From: Temnopleurus reevesii | Taxonomy: Eukaryota > Echinodermata > Echinoidea > Temnopleuroida > Temnopleuridae | DNA length: 19,822 nt | Direction of reading: 5' to 3' | Assembly: GCA_036244855.1 (NCBI GenBank) | Contig: BQKZ01004415.1 | Span: forward strand, 32,090-51,911 | Shown here: one piece after another, positions 9,063 to 17,887 of the stretch | Layout of the letters: each line of letters begins with the position of its first letter | Position numbering within the stretch: position 1 is the stretch's first letter | Notes under the pieces: model-generated | Seen by the model: only the letters and a program-made list of their open reading frames with translations | Database searches by the model: none | What the model was told of the DNA's origin: nothing | Program-made: the position numbers and the translations under genes

Positions 9063-9870
9063 ATAAAAATCGGTGAGAGAAGGGGAGGGGTGTCGTGCCC
9101 CCTCTCTATCTAAATTTGAATCTTTGCTCGAAACCTGTCTCTCTGAACAGTGAAATGCAGTTGTGTGTTGGTCAGTGGGAGGTGCACGGAATATTTGCAT
9201 TCATTTAATTGATTGCCACTCCTAGTTTGTTTATGTTACCTATTTTTTTTCTCCTCTGTTTTGACTTACTTTACCGGTTAATAATCATTTCATAATCAGA
9301 ATGCTGGGCGCTTAGGAGTATCCGTATTAAGCACCCTATAAATGTTTTGTATTGTTATTATGTATCCCTTTTTGTGTGTGACGAGTGGAATGAGTATGTT
9401 AATATAAATTATTAGTGGGAGGTGCTTTGCTGTCTAAAGAGGTATGTGTGTTTGTGTAGTTTCCAATACGAATGCACGAAATAGACACTCATTAATATCT
9501 GGGACACCTTTTATTATGCCTGATTAGCAAAGACATATTTATTTCATATCATTTCGGGCAATATCAAGATTCTTGGATATCTTTAAAGAGTTGGGATCAA
9601 AACGTACCAATTTATTTCAATTATTCACTCTCTGAAAATCCGTTTAATCATGTCCACTTTCGTATACATCTTAATGAACTTAATGGGGATATGATCTTGA
9701 GCACAGCATGTTAACATATTTACACAAAAATTGATAGGGAAATGAAAAAAAAAAACTGAAGTCATGTAAAAGAATGCAAGAATAGGCATTGAACTAAACA
9801 TATATATTGGATATAGAGAAATGGTATAGGTAGGGTTTGGGTGGGGAAATAATTTTTATAATCCCTATCT
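9063..9870. other. Intergenic, possible retroelement tail at 9300-9360
   Basis: Mostly AT-rich sequence without coding signs. The stretch gctgggcgct...gcaccctataaatg followed by a TATTGTTATTATG run resembles the 3' tail of a retroposon ending in a short microsatellite, but no body can be recognised upstream. The rest, up to the LINE poly(T), holds nothing I can name. Confidence 0.35.
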
Positions 9871-12800
9871 ACTTTTTTTTTTTTTTTTTTTTTCTTTCAC
9901 CCATAACAGGTGCTTTTATTTTCAACACATTAATCCACATACAATAAGCACAGTACATACAATGACTTTCAAATAGACCTTCTCGAAAATGCAGCTGAGC
10001 TTCGTGCAGGCCCTACCAAACAGGCGCTAGGCGTCAACCGCAGCCCGACAGCCGGAACGCAAATCACACTAATGCTATCGTTGCTAGGTTGGTCAAACCC
10101 TATTACTTGGCCAACGTATCAACAACACACGTATGCAACTCACTCTCAGGCGCCGAAATGCAACCATCCTTTGTCGGACAAACAAATAAATCTGCTCACC
10201 ACACACCTGACCGGCTCTGCACAGAAGTCCAACCCCAACCCACAAAAGGTCTATCTGTTACAAATAAAATTCCAAACCTGTGGGCAAATTATATAACTTT
10301 TTCTTTTCGTTTTTAAGCAAGGCTTTGTTTATATTGATTCTTAATTTCAATTCATTTATAAAAGTAAACCATAATTTTTTCCTCCTTTCTTCTTTACCAT
10401 ATTTGTTCCTTAAAATGATCATTTTGTAGATACTCCATAAAGCAATAGTGATAATGTCATCAAGTTCCTTTTCTTTATAATTCTTTAACAGAATATTTAT
10501 GTCTAAGCACAAGTCTACTTTATAAACATTTTTAATCATATTCACTAAGTTTTCTAAGAAAGTTGAATTCAATTTACAATGCAAGAAAGCATGGACTAAA
10601 TCTTCTTGGACACCACAAACACGACATAAACTAGTAGTGCTTAATTGCCAAACGAACATTTTCTTTTGTGTAGGAATTAGATTATAAAGTATTTTTAAGT
10701 TAAATTGTTTTAGTTTGTTCTCTTTTATAAATTTCAAATTTCTCAGAAATATGTTTCTCCAGTTTACCTGACTATCAATGAATTCCATCCAATATTTTGG
10801 GCCCAGATTTATTCCATCACCGTCAGTTAGTAGTATCTTATAGAATAATTTACTAGAACAAAGTTGTAGATCTTTTTCTTTTTCACCTTGTTTGGTAAAT
10901 GGTATTTTTGGAATATCTAAATCACAACCATCATGCAAATTACTTCGCCACACTTTCGGAATGACACTCCTTAGTTTGGAATAGTCAAACAAGGCTTTCA
11001 CTTTCGATTTGTTTGATTCTAGTTTTTCCTTCAGTTTTGTCAAAGACATAAATTTTCCTTCAATACATATATCTTTGAGAAAAATTATTGAGTTATCATA
11101 CCACTCTCTGTAGAATAGAGGTTGTGTATTATAAACGACATATTTGTTAAACCATAAAACTTGTGTGTCTGAATAGATATCATCCTTTTTAAGAAGTTGT
11201 CGTAATTGTGCCCATGCTTGCAAAATCTCAAAATAAAATATGGGCACTTTGTCAACAAAACATTTATCTACCAAGTATTTATCAATTGTACAATTTAGAA
11301 TAAGTCCTATATCTCCGAACGTTTCAAGGAAAAGGAAAGCGAATTCTTTCCAACAACCATGTGTATCATCAATGATTCTAGCTAACCATTTTAGTCGGAA
11401 ACTAAATATTAATTTCCGAATGTTAATCATTCTAATTCCACCATCTTCATAATCTTTCGTTATTATTTTTCGTTGTACTTTATCAACCTTTGAGTTCCAT
11501 AAAAATTGGTATATAATCTTCTCTAACTTAGTCACTACATGTTTTGGAACAGAGCAAAACATAATTAAATGGATTATTTGGCTAATGAGAAGAGTCTTGA
11601 TAATAAGGACCCGTCCTACCATTGTCAGACCTCTTTTTCTCCAGTTGTCTACCAGTCTTTGTATCTTTTCAAGCTTTGTTTCCCAGTTCAATTTCATTGC
11701 CTTATCTGAGTCATGATCTATGTAGACTCCTAAATATTTAATACATCCATTTGTCCAGTGTAAGCCATATTCATCTAAATTCCAGCAAAATCTTGTAGTA
11801 CCTAACCATTTTAATACCGTTTTGTCTTTATTTATCACTGGACCTGCGACTCTTCCAAATTCAATTAACTCATCAAGAACATATTTAATAGACGACCTTT
11901 CTCTTAAAAATATTGACGTATCGTCTGCGTATTGCAGTATTTTCAATTCTCTTTTATTTCCGAATAAAATTCCTTTTATATTATAATTTGTTCTCATTCT
12001 TTCAGCTAAAATTTCTACAACTAGGATAAATAGCATTGCTGAAAGAGGGCATCCTTGCCTTATACCTCTACTTATCTGAAAGGTTTTAGACTTCCACCCG
12101 TTTACAAGTACAGAGCTATTTACATTTTCATACATCAGTTTAACCCAACATCTAAAATCTTCACCGAAACCAAAATTATACAAACAACGTTCAATAAAAT
12201 CAAATTCAACCGTGTCGAATGCCTTTCGAAAGTCAACTATCATTAAAGCACCTTCCAAGTTATACTTTTTCACATAATCAAAAACATCTTGAGTTAGCCT
12301 GATGTTAAAACCACTCATTCTGTTTTTTATATAACCGACCTGATTATCGTGTATCAGCTTGGGAAGCACTTTATGTAGTCTATTTGCCAACACAGCGGCC
12401 ATTATTTTGTAGTCGTAATTCAACAGGCTTATTGGCCTCCAATTATTCAAATTATCAGTCTCTCCTTTTTTGTGGATTAACGTAATAATTCCTATGCGTT
12501 GTGTCGAAGACATGACCTTATTTCTGAAGTTTTCATTGAGAGCATTAACCAACAGGTACTCGATGTCTTTCCAAAACTCTTGATAAAATTCGATGGGAAG
12601 GCCATCGCCTCCTGGAGCCTTGTTCTTGCTCATTTTGAAAACAGCTTTCTGACATTCTGAGTATGTTAACATTCCTTCACACTTTTCGTTGTCTGTTTCA
12701 GTTAACCTATTCACAATAGTACCTTCAAAATACTTGTCTATGTCTTCTTTATGTACATTTGTACTTGTGTACAATTTGTCATAATAAGAAACAACTTCAT

Positions 12801-13850
12801 TTAGTATGTCTACTCTTTTCATGATTAACTTATTACCACTTCGCAGTCTGGTAATATTTTTCTTCTGTGCATTTTTCTTCTCTAGACTCATAAAATACTT
12901 TGTATTCTTTTCACCTTTCTCCAGCCACTTGACTCGAGATCTCACACTTGCACCTTTACATTCTTTTTTGTAAAGTACATCTAGATCAGTTTTTACACGT
13001 AAATAATCTTTTCTGGTTGTATCATCGATTATCTTTTGTTCATCAATCTTTTTAGTCAGATTCAAAAGTTTTTCTTCTAGATTTTTTCTCAATTGTTTTG
13101 CTTCACTGTTCTTTGCAGTACAATACATTTGTGTAAATTCACGACATTTAATCTTTACAAGTTCCCATCTTTCACTGAAACTGAGATTCATTTCTTCGAT
13201 ATTTTTAATTATTTGAATTATTTTGTTTTTATAAGTATTGTCTTTGAGAATAGATGTATTAAGTTTCCAGAATCCGGGACCTTTCTCTGCCCTACCTATT
13301 GACATCTTTAAGAAGACAGCATTGTGATCACATCGTATTGCAGGACGTATATCACAAACAATTACTTTTGGTTTTAAGTTCTTGTTTACAAGCCAATAAT
13401 CTAAACGAGATGCTATTTTCAAGAACACGTTTCTCCAAGTGAACTGGTGTTTGTTTTGATTACAAAGTCTCCATATATCACATAGTTCAAAACGATGAAT
13501 TAGAAACTTCAGTTTCTTTGGTGTCTTGTAATAATTGTTTGAGTTTCGTTTTACATCTTTGATAGGACAAAGAATAGCATTAAAATCTCCCCCGATCACC
13601 AAATCATGCTCTGGAAGCTTATTTGATTCTATCCAAGTACGTAATTTTTTAAAGAAAATTTCTCTATCTACTTTTATATGCACTACATATATATTTTTTA
13701 AAAAGATATCAATATGTCTAGCACTACAAACAAGTACGTGGTTGAATATTCGTAAACGCATTTTAAAAAGATTGTAACCATACATTATACAAAATGTTGG
13801 GCGAGTAAAAGTAAATGCATTGCATGAAAGCAAAAATGCTAAATTTTAGA
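9871..13850 (-). mobile_element. 5'-truncated L1/Tx1-type LINE
   Basis: A non-LTR retrotransposon on the minus strand. From its 5' side it contains the latter part of an apurinic-like endonuclease, a reverse transcriptase, a zinc knuckle, a ~360-bp 3' UTR with AATAAA (9915-9920 on +), and a 21-nt poly(A) tail (T run at 9873-9893). The first part of the endonuclease and any ORF1 are missing, so the copy is 5'-truncated. The exact 5' boundary near 13.8 kb is uncertain and I could not find a convincing target-site duplication. It lies between the two convergent host genes. Confidence 0.9.
10258..13833 (-). CDS. LINE ORF2: endonuclease (partial), reverse transcriptase, zinc knuckle
   Basis: An open frame of 1191 residues. 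The C-terminal two-thirds of the endonuclease is visible: GGDFN at residues ~81-85, SRLDYWL ~142-148 and CDHNAVF ~168-174. The N-terminal strand with the first catalytic Asn and Glu is missing. The reverse transcriptase shows WRPISLLNYDYKI (~465-477), VDFRKAFD (~533-540), SRGIRQGCPLS (~588-598) and the catalytic YADD (~635-638). Near the C-terminus, CRVC...H...C (C1070, C1073, H1081, C1086) forms a zinc knuckle. The protein nicks target DNA and copies its own RNA into it. The RPISLLN-DYKI pattern places it in the L1/Tx1 group. No frameshift or stop interrupts it, suggesting a fairly young insertion. The listed start methionine is simply the first in the open frame; the true start was upstream in the lost part. 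Confidence 0.9.
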   Translation of the reverse strand: MLSCNAFTFTRPTFCIMYGYNLFKMRLRIFNHVLVCSARHIDIFLKNIYVVHIKVDREIFFKKLRTWIESNKLPEHDLVIGGDFNAILCPIKDVKRNSNNYYKTPKKLKFLIHRFELCDIWRLCNQNKHQFTWRNVFLKIASRLDYWLVNKNLKPKVIVCDIRPAIRCDHNAVFLKMSIGRAEKGPGFWKLNTSILKDNTYKNKIIQIIKNIEEMNLSFSERWELVKIKCREFTQMYCTAKNSEAKQLRKNLEEKLLNLTKKIDEQKIIDDTTRKDYLRVKTDLDVLYKKECKGASVRSRVKWLEKGEKNTKYFMSLEKKNAQKKNITRLRSGNKLIMKRVDILNEVVSYYDKLYTSTNVHKEDIDKYFEGTIVNRLTETDNEKCEGMLTYSECQKAVFKMSKNKAPGGDGLPIEFYQEFWKDIEYLLVNALNENFRNKVMSSTQRIGIITLIHKKGETDNLNNWRPISLLNYDYKIMAAVLANRLHKVLPKLIHDNQVGYIKNRMSGFNIRLTQDVFDYVKKYNLEGALMIVDFRKAFDTVEFDFIERCLYNFGFGEDFRCWVKLMYENVNSSVLVNGWKSKTFQISRGIRQGCPLSAMLFILVVEILAERMRTNYNIKGILFGNKRELKILQYADDTSIFLRERSSIKYVLDELIEFGRVAGPVINKDKTVLKWLGTTRFCWNLDEYGLHWTNGCIKYLGVYIDHDSDKAMKLNWETKLEKIQRLVDNWRKRGLTMVGRVLIIKTLLISQIIHLIMFCSVPKHVVTKLEKIIYQFLWNSKVDKVQRKIITKDYEDGGIRMINIRKLIFSFRLKWLARIIDDTHGCWKEFAFLFLETFGDIGLILNCTIDKYLVDKCFVDKVPIFYFEILQAWAQLRQLLKKDDIYSDTQVLWFNKYVVYNTQPLFYREWYDNSIIFLKDICIEGKFMSLTKLKEKLESNKSKVKALFDYSKLRSVIPKVWRSNLHDGCDLDIPKIPFTKQGEKEKDLQLCSSKLFYKILLTDGDGINLGPKYWMEFIDSQVNWRNIFLRNLKFIKENKLKQFNLKILYNLIPTQKKMFVWQLSTTSLCRVCGVQEDLVHAFLHCKLNSTFLENLVNMIKNVYKVDLCLDINILLKNYKEKELDDIITIALWSIYKMIILRNKYGKEERRKKLWFTFINELKLRININKALLKNEKKKLYNLPTGLEFYL

Positions 13851-14396
13851 AATTCAAATTACATGTTTTTAATCTAATCGGAGCAGATATTAATACTATG
13901 AACATAATACCACCATTTGTTGTTAATAGTTCAACCAATAAAAATGTGTAGAGTAGGCTATCACAGTGAGCAGAAGGGACAGAGGAGTTGAACAAAATTG
14001 ATGAAAAATTCATTCAAGTTTTCACAATGTCTGAATGAATGCAAAAAGAAGGCAACTCTTTTTTTTCACAGAGCAGGTGTGACGCATTTTCGATTATCCT
14101 CTACAGAATAAGGGGAAATGGTAACTTTGTTTGCCTTAAGCTATAGTGAAAGCTTAAAAATAATGCTTAAAACGTTGCTTTTTTGCTGCATCCTCTCTGC
14201 TCAGAGTGTGTATTGCCAAGTAATAGTTTAACTTTTGACTAAGTATTTCAATTAAGATTGTTCTTTTAATTTATTCACGTTATGATTGGTGCATGGTTAC
14301 TGTAAACAACTGACACCACCTATACTTGAAATAGAAATACATTTCTGAATGTATTTCAGAGAAATGTTCCATATAAATTGATTTTTTACGAGCATT
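13851..14396 (-). promoter_or_regulatory. SLC5 gene 3' flank with poly(A) signal
   Basis: The 3' flank of the SLC5-like gene. AATAAA on the minus strand at 14270-14275 lies about 125 nt past the stop and is the best polyadenylation candidate. Beyond it, 13960-14210 has weakly inverted ends (cagtgagcagaag...ctgctcagagtg) that may be an old MITE. Nothing else is seen. Confidence 0.45.
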
Positions 14397-14543
14397 CTAC
14401 TGTTTCGATTCTTGCACATCTTTCGGAAGATCATTAGCGTAGCCAGTAGAGTTTATGTCTACGGAGAATCTTTTATATAATTCCATATTTGTTTCTTCCA
14501 TTGATTTCTGTACAACCATCTCGTTCTTCCCGACTTCACAGTC
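14397..14543 (-). CDS. SLC5-like transporter, last coding exon (cytoplasmic tail)
   Basis: The acceptor reads CTTTTTGCAG, the phase is 0, and there are 48 codons ending in TAG at 14397-14399. The translation starts DCEVGKNEMVVQKSMEETNM and ends DLPKDVQESKQ. It is hydrophilic with many Glu and Lys, as expected of the divergent cytoplasmic tail of SLC5 symporters, and has no membrane segment. The last residues (SKQ) do not match a classic PDZ-binding consensus. Membership in the gene is inferred from phase, splice signals and strand rather than sequence similarity, because this part of the family is poorly conserved. Confidence 0.75.
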   Translation of the reverse strand, partial: DCEVGKNEMVVQKSMEETNMELYKRFSVDINSTGYANDLPKDVQESKQ

Positions 14544-14877
14544 CTGCAAAAAGAAGAATAAAAACGATTTCAATTTTAAACAAATATTCTTGCGTGAATG
14601 TGTGTGCATTGAAGGTTTGCGATTCTTTGTTTTTATTCCCGTCATAAAAGAAAACACGACAAATTCAAAATTGAAATATACACAATTTAAAAACGAAAGT
14701 GAAGATTGTATACATCATAACAAAATAAAAAGAAAATACTCGATTAAAAAGCATAGCAGGTAGCACATAAAAATATAATGTTTGTATAAATAATAGAAAT
14801 CAAAGGGAGAAGGCAGATTGCATGACTGGACAACCCAATATCAGTTGCAATGCAAATTAGTGCAGCTGGTTACCTTG

Positions 14878-15470
14878 GGGAAGAAGATGTAGGAGTAAAA
14901 GAAGAACAATAAGAGGGAGAACTAAAAATAAACCAACAAACAGCAATAAGGGTAAAATTACGAAGAAAGGAAAAAGAGGAAGAAGGAGGAGGGAAAAGCA
15001 ACAGGATCTACTGAAAAGAAGAAGAAAAAGAAGAATGGAAAGGGTGAAGTGGAGGAGAAGGAGAAAACAGGAAGGGTGGATAAGTTAAAGAATGAGAAGA
15101 AGCTAAATATTACCTTTCATGCTAGTATATTCTAACCATACCAAATCGCATGAAGGAGAAGGAGAGACAACAGGAGAAGAGGGTGGATTAGGAGGAGGAG
15201 GAGGGGGAGGAGGAGGAGGAGGAGAGGGAGGAGTAGGAGGAAAAGTAGGGTAGAAGTAGGAAAAGAATAAGGAGCAGGAGGATGCCAGAGAGCATGAAGA
15301 TGATGAAGAAGAAGAGCATAAGAAGAACAAAAAAGAAGGAGGAGGAGGAAGAGGAGGAGGAGAAGGAGGAGGATAATGGTGATGATGGTGGTGATGGTGA
15401 TGGTGTTGATGAGTATTGTTGGTGATGATAATGGTTGTGATGATGATGATGAGGAGAAGAATGAGATTAA
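14878..15470. repeat. Long GA/GGA/GAA-rich tract in the last SLC5 intron
   Basis: About 590 bp dominated by G and A on the + strand: GAAGAA and GGAGGA runs, strongest at 15180-15370, grading into GATGAT near 15380-15455. In the transcript of the SLC5 gene (minus strand) this becomes a pyrimidine-rich intron stretch that ends just inside the donor of the exon at 15477. The long Pro/Ser- and Leu-rich open frames on the minus strand here are artefacts of the repeat. Confidence 0.85.
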
Positions 15471-15476
15471 TCTTAC

Positions 15477-15610
15477 CTCGTTAGTTTCATAATCTATCTT
15501 ATCCACTCCACATCGCATCCATCTCTTCATCCTTTCAGGAAGGCAACAAAAGAGGGCGTCTGTCATGTTGTACTTCAAACGGTTATCGATAGAATACGGA
15601 TCATTGAAAC
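15477..15610 (-). CDS. SLC5-like transporter exon (start of cytoplasmic tail)
   Basis: The acceptor is TTTTTCTTCAG and the donor GAG|GTAAGA. The exon is 134 nt: two bases completing a Gly codon plus 44 codons, reading FNDPYSIDNRLKYNMTDALF, CCLPERMKRWMRCGVDKIDY and ETNE. It follows the last membrane segment and is mostly hydrophilic and basic, with a conserved-looking CCLPERMKRW segment typical of the juxtamembrane tail of SLC5 symporters. The phases on both sides match the neighbouring exons. Confidence 0.85.
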
Positions 15611-15721
15611 CTGAAGAAAAAAAAACACATAATTAATTACGCTTCATTTTTTTAAAGAACATTGCAAAGAAAATTTCTGCAAAAAGGAGACAGGGGAAGC
15701 ATGATCAAGTCCATAGTAGTA

Positions 15722-15737
15722 GAAGAAGAAGAAGAAG
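15722..15737. repeat. (GAA)n microsatellite
   Basis: A short GAA run in the SLC5 intron. One undetermined base (n) follows at 15746, the only ambiguity in the window. Confidence 0.9.
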
Positions 15738-15793
15738 TACAGACGNCATGCATCGGTATGACAGAATTAATAAAACAAGATCTAACGGAAATA

Positions 15794-15839
15794 AAAGCAG
15801 TAAAAATATTGTTACCGGTAACGATATTTTCACTGCTTT
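15794..15839. repeat. 46-bp near-perfect spacerless palindrome
   Basis: Two 23-bp arms meet at TTACC|GGTAA between 15816 and 15817, with only two mismatches. The arms run from AAAGCAGT to GTTACC. It lies in the intron between the exons at 16219 and 15610, next to the CAGGGTGTCCC motif. Confidence 0.85.
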
Positions 15840-15851
15840 AGTTATAATTAT

Positions 15852-15890
15852 ACAGGGTGTCCCAGAAAAAACCGCGAAATTTAGATGTTC
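15852..15890. mobile_element. Possible transposon end, TACAGGGTGTCCC motif
   Basis: tacagggtgtcccagaaaaa resembles terminal sequences of DNA transposons that start CAGGGTGTCC beside TA. No matching opposite end was found in the window, so this may be a solo end or chance. Confidence 0.3.
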
Positions 15891-15974
15891 CTAAATGTCA
15901 TATCTCTTAAAAACTTGGAACGATAATTATGACAGAACCTTAGAAAACAAAAAGAAATTAATGCAAAAAGCAAT

Positions 15975-16089
15975 GGAAGCCCCGACTGAGCACGATTCAG
16001 CACGACTCTTTGTTCAGAGGCAGTTATTGTGAATGAACAAAGAGTTATGTTCGGTCGTGTTGTTTTCGGGCTCGTATGTGACTAAGGTC
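15975..16089. mobile_element. Palindromic MITE, P2
   Basis: The left half is GGAAGCCCCGACTGAGCACG and the right half, read inward, starts GGACCTTAGTCACATACGAG. The halves meet around CTTTGTTCAGAGGCAG. It is immediately followed by copy P3 in the same intron. Confidence 0.75.
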
Positions 16090-16204
16090 CGAATCATGTA
16101 GAGGCCCGGAAGCAACACGATTCAACACGACTCCAGTTAACAGTTAACTGCCTCCGAATGATATAATCGCGCTGAATCGTGTTCAGTCGGGGCTTCTATG
16201 TGAC
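16087..16204. mobile_element. Palindromic MITE, P3, next to a splice donor
   Basis: The arms run from ATGTAGAGGCCCGGAAGCAA and, read from the right, GTCACATAGAAGCCCCGACT inward to ACACGATTCA motifs. The centre, cagttaacagttaactgcc, is itself palindromic. The right end is 14 nt from the donor of the exon at 16219. Confidence 0.8.
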
Positions 16205-16218
16205 ATATTTCTTATTAC

Positions 16219-16319
16219 CGGTGAGTCCGCTGACGATCATAGCCACGATGATACATACAAAACAGCCAATTGGTGTGTAGTACACATAAGACACGGCGTA
16301 TAGATTCGCTATTGCAGGT
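16219..16319 (-). CDS. SLC5-like transporter exon (last membrane segment)
   Basis: The acceptor is CTTTCACAG and the donor ACCG|GTAATAAG. The exon is 101 nt, phase 2 in and phase 1 out. The first A completes an Arg codon, followed by PAIANLYAVSYVYYTPIGCF and VCIIVAMIVSGLTG. This is the LY-SLSY motif plus hydrophobic helix that forms the last transmembrane segment of SLC5 symporters, ending in the S-LTG turn found in the family. The phases fit the exons at 17342 and 15477 exactly. Confidence 0.92.
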
Positions 16320-16409
16320 CTGTGAAAGAAACATACAGGTCCCAGAAAAACACAAGAAAACGGAGATATAATGTGCAATTATAACGATATGATTATAATC
16401 AATAAACAC

Positions 16410-16557
16410 GTATAAACCATTTCCGCAAAATAAGTCGAACGTCAATTAAATCCTTTTTCGCAATGCTATTCAAATCGCAACCGGTTTGTGATTGTTGTGC
16501 ACGCACAGTTCAATACACGACGCATGGATCTATTATCACACGGAAATGTTTTATATT
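16410..16557 (+). mobile_element. MITE, ATATAAACTATTTC family, copy 2
   Basis: The left end is GTATAAACCATTTCCGCAAA and the right end, read inward, CAATATAAAACATTTCCGTG. The interior matches the element at 7700-7865 in the opposite orientation over roughly 80 bp. It lies in an SLC5 intron. Confidence 0.7.
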
Positions 16558-16628
16558 GTGTTATTAATCAATACATATTTTCAAAGCTTATTATATATTC
16601 TCTTCTTTCATTAATCTACTTCATATTT

Positions 16629-16829
16629 CGTCCGTGTTTTCACGAAGGGACGGGAGCCAAAGAGTATTGTTGCATGAAGACAAAGAAATCCCGACACAGC
16701 GCCAATTCCACAGGTATCCTATCGAACAGCCGCGTGTTAGTTCTATAGAAGGACACAATTCAATTGATTTGTAACTCATTTAGTGTAACAGTACCCTCTG
16801 GCTCCCGTCACTTCGTGAAAACACGGACG
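16629..16829. mobile_element. 201-bp MITE with ~43-bp terminal inverted repeats
   Basis: Both ends read CGTCCGTGTTTTCACGAAG inward, then continue alignably through GACGGGAGCCA and GTA-TGTT with a few mismatches. ATTT lies on both sides (16625-16628 and 16830-16833), a possible 4-bp target duplication. The interior is non-coding and the superfamily unassigned. It lies in the SLC5 intron. Confidence 0.85.
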
Positions 16830-16833
16830 ATTT

Positions 16834-17248
16834 GACACAACCTTCACGCATGGGTGAATGACAACAATATGAAGCAGTGGTTCTAAAAAAAAAAATCCCA
16901 CCGCCCAAAGATACCTCAAAATAGACGGGTTTACTAATAGATGCACATTTTATGCATACTTCTAACACGAATGGTTGTTCTTGACACCCCTAAAGCTTGC
17001 TCAAAGCTTGCCCGACATAGCAACAAGTAACGTATGCAAACTGGATTCCAAGTATTGAAGTCTTATTGTTATCAACCGATTTAAAGAATACAACTTATGA
17101 ACGTTTGTTGGCAAAAAAAAAACGCACATAAATTTGAATAACTTAGTAAACCCGCCTATTCCAAATTACATCTTAGAAAAGATTTTTGTTCATGGAATTA
17201 TGGAATCAATACTTGTCTATGGAACATTTTTTTTTTGCATTTGATATT
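16834..17248. other. SLC5 intron, no firm feature
   Basis: Intronic sequence. A + strand stretch (about 17125-17220) can be read as a short hydrophobic peptide vaguely like the C-terminal part of a LINE reverse transcriptase, but it is too short and weak to support. Confidence 0.4.
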
Positions 17249-17251
17249 ACA

Positions 17252-17300
17252 CAGAGTCGCGTTGAATCGTGTTCAGTCGTGGCTTCGATGTAACTGAGGC
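17252..17300. mobile_element. Half copy of the palindromic MITE, P4
   Basis: cagagtcgcgttgaatcgtg and the following gtcgtggcttcgatgtaactgagg correspond to the right half of the family. The left half is absent. It ends about 41 nt from the donor of the exon at 17342. Confidence 0.7.
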
Positions 17301-17341
17301 ATTAGGTTTCCAAACTTTTTAGGAGGATTTTCTTACTTTAC

Positions 17342-17541
17342 CTTTCTTCGGGTTCATTTTCGGTCGTCGTTAAAGAAACGGTGGAGTAATCCCACGTCGT
17401 AACTCCATCATCGGTAGCGTTCACGACTGGGCACTCCTCAACAGACAGTGAATACTGGCCCCGGGTAGACGGGTATAGAATCACACCGATCTTCAGCCAT
17501 ATCATGAAGGAAAGACTTGTAATAAACCCAACCAAGGCCCC
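17342..17541 (-). CDS. SLC5-like transporter exon (membrane segment and extracellular loop)
   Basis: The acceptor is TTTTTCTTACAG and the donor GAAAG|GTAAAG. The exon is 200 nt, phase 0 in and phase 2 out. It reads GALVGFITSLSFMIWLKIGV, ILYPSTRGQYSLSVEECPVV and NATDDGVTTWDYSTVSLTTT, then ENEPEER. The first ~25 residues form the G-A-L-G...W-G...YP membrane segment characteristic of SLC5A monocarboxylate/iodide/multivitamin carriers. The rest is a hydrophilic loop with an NAT N-glycosylation site, consistent with an extracellular position. These symporters use the sodium gradient to import organic anions or related solutes; the substrate cannot be read from this part. A decayed copy of its first ~78 bp lies about 120 bp upstream (17663-17741). 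Confidence 0.95.
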
Positions 17542-17662
17542 CTGTAAGAAAAAAAAATATCAAAATTTCCTGTTTACGATTGATCCGTTAAAAAGAATGT
17601 CAAAGAATGAAAAAAACATACAAATTTACTCAAATTCTAGTCATATTTCACAATTTCTAAAT

Positions 17663-17741
17663 TCATAGGGGTAGAAAATAACACTAATCTTCAACCATAT
17701 ATCCTGAAGAGAAGACTTGTGATAAAACCAACCAAGGCCCC
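17663..17741 (-). pseudogene. Decayed duplicate of the SLC5 exon's first part
   Basis: On the minus strand, after TTTATTCCAG, the sequence GGGGCCTTGGTTGG...TTTTATCACAAG follows the functional exon at 17541 closely for about 78 bp. It carries a 2-bp insertion (ATATAT in place of ATAT), which shifts the frame and gives a stop soon after GALVGFITSLLFRIYG. The splice acceptor is preserved, but the donor and the loop-coding part are missing. It looks like a partial tandem exon duplication that has decayed. Confidence 0.8.
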
Positions 17742-17887
17742 CTGGAATAAAAAACATTGTGAACATTTGCTGTTTACATTTTAGAATTTCTCGAATTTCA
17801 CTCCTTTTACAAGAGTTCGGGTGTACACTCTTTGTTAGCGACCTCCACGAACACTCGTGACAGTCGTGCGATTCCAAACGAAAGGCT

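Noticed and set aside
13960..14210. Possible MITE with cagtgagcagaag ends, similar to 4860
   Set aside because: The inverted ends match poorly and the similarity to 4860 covers only about 30 bp.
14455..14763. 102-codon + strand frame
   Set aside because: It is partly antisense to the last SLC5 exon and otherwise intron, with no family resemblance.
15103..15578. Long Pro/Ser- and Leu-rich open frames on the minus strand
   Set aside because: They are translations of the GA/GGA simple repeat. Only the portion at 15477-15610 is a real exon.
17125..17235. Possible fragment of a LINE reverse transcriptase C-terminal region (+ strand)
   Set aside because: Only about 30 residues with a vague ESILVYG-like resemblance and no flanking support.
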